From Lachnospiraceae bacterium UBA3772 (GTDB lineage Bacteria > Bacillota > Clostridia > Lachnospirales > Lachnospiraceae): a DNA stretch of 6,867 nucleotides. The stretch covers positions 18,831 through 25,697 of the forward strand of contig DFFQ01000190.1 of NCBI GenBank assembly GCA_002371025.1, written 5' to 3'. Shown here one piece after another: positions 6,399-6,867 of the stretch (position 1 is the first letter of the stretch; every line of letters starts with the position of its first letter). Position numbers and translations under genes: made by a program. The notes below the pieces were generated by a model. The model ran no database searches and was not told where the DNA came from. It saw only the letters and a list, made by a program, of their open reading frames with translations.

Positions 6399-6606
6399 AT
6401 GGGACGGTATTTACTTAAGAAAAATGCCACGTCTCCATGTCCATTATTTACATAGCAGTAATTGGTTTTGCACCAAATCAAGTTTTTTTCCTTTATTTAT
6501 GTGGCTTCCGAAACTTTTGCCAAGATAAAATTGGTACAGTGAAAAACAGAGCGAAAAATCTATTTATGTACAGTTTTAGGCTAGAGAAATTTAGATTTCA
6601 AAGATT
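6399..6606. other. Non-coding stretch between the MarR gene and the long hairpin
   Basis: About 208 nt with no convincing gene on either strand, part of the 398-nt gap 6209-6606. It holds small dyads, such as TTGGT/ACCAA near 6461-6475 and GCCAA/TTGGT near 6519-6535, and AT-rich runs. It may be a long 3' untranslated region of the MarR gene or a small RNA; nothing recognisable as a known RNA family was seen. Confidence 0.4.
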
Positions 6607-6867
6607 TCATGAAACTATTCCTCTCAGATTCTTCTCTATCTTCGTAATTGTCTGAATCGTGGTTACTATATCTTTCTCAGGTATGCCCTCAAACATCTTT
6701 TCCATTAAAATCTTACTCATCTCATCATTTTTCTCGCAGAACTCTCTACAATGATCAGTGAGTACGATTCGCTGTTTTCTCTTATCAGACTCATCAGTCT
6801 GAAACTCTATAAATTTCTTCTTTTCAAGCTTTAAGAGTATCTGTTTAACATTCTGATGAGAACTCCC
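6607..6867 (-). CDS. MarR-family transcriptional regulator, C-terminal 86 residues, cut by right edge
   Basis: The reading frame is open from the right edge to a TGA at 6607-6609. The visible protein starts at the recognition helix (GSSHQNVKQILLKLEKKKF), runs through the wing (DESDKRKQRIVLTD, the family's D-x-R-x-x-R-I-x-L-T signature) and ends with the C-terminal dimerisation helices (IPEKDIVTTIQTITKIEKNL). MarR proteins bind DNA as winged-helix dimers and usually repress adjacent genes, often transporters or stress functions, in response to small ligands. The first roughly 60 residues are outside the window. It precedes the AI-2E operon on the same strand, with a terminator hairpin between, so it could regulate that operon, but no site can be assigned. 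Confidence 0.88.
   Translation of the reverse strand, partial: GSSHQNVKQILLKLEKKKFIEFQTDESDKRKQRIVLTDHCREFCEKNDEMSKILMEKMFEGIPEKDIVTTIQTITKIEKNLRGIVS

Noticed and set aside
6269..6481. 70-residue minus-strand frame starting with TTG and preceded by an AAAGGA sequence
   Set aside because: It runs straight through the long hairpin with its A and T runs, uses a rare start, and its translation shows no recognisable domain or membrane pattern.
6437..6655. 72-codon plus-strand open frame in the gap
   Set aside because: No ribosome site, no recognisable sequence, and it overlaps the end of the MarR gene, whose frame is well supported.
6785..6800. Small dyad CAGACT/AGTCTG inside the MarR coding region
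   Set aside because: A six-base dyad inside a well-supported coding sequence, with no T-run or other regulatory context.

Overview
The window comes from a low-GC anaerobic Firmicute. AT-rich codon use, strong AGGAGG-type ribosome binding sites and the mix of families (LytTR two-component system, AI-2E transporter, MarR regulator) suggest a Lachnospiraceae-like Clostridia member, perhaps a gut or rumen commensal. That placement is an inference from style, not from a marker gene. All five recognisable genes, and a sixth cut by the right edge... counted together six in all, lie on the minus strand, so the window is read from right to left.

Right to left, the layout is as follows. (1) The last 86 codons of a MarR-family regulator (6607-6867, cut by the right edge). 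(2) About 400 bases without a convincing gene (6209-6606), holding a long terminator-like hairpin (6320-6398) and a promoter region for the next operon with a 10+10 bp inverted repeat (6216-6265). (3) A two-gene operon: an AI-2E/PerM-family membrane protein starting with TTG (4847-6208), then an unusual short CobL-like (CbiE-CbiT) protein (3914-4816). The latter lacks the front half of CbiE and the glycine-rich SAM loop. (4) A 28-nt perfect palindrome with a T-run (3832-3859) closes that operon. (5) A two-component operon with a 4-nt ATGA overlap: a 7TMR-DISM-type sensor histidine kinase (1882-3798) and a LytTR response regulator (1136-1885), followed by a clear Rho-independent terminator (1087-1125). 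(6) The first 329 codons of a cholesterol-dependent cytolysin (thiol-activated cytolysin family, 1-989), cut by the left edge before domain 4.

The main point of interest is the left half. A pore-forming toxin of the perfringolysin/pneumolysin family sits directly downstream of a LytTR-type two-component system. This echoes VirS/VirR control of perfringolysin O (pfoA) in Clostridium perfringens. The toxin has its own candidate promoter and a weak VirR-box-like site. Like pneumolysin, it has no signal peptide, and an in-frame stop just upstream makes that firm. It carries three cysteines outside the usual undecapeptide and a glycine-rich second pore hairpin. That this is a regulated toxin unit in a commensal-type organism is inference; the toxin identity and gene order are visible in the sequence.
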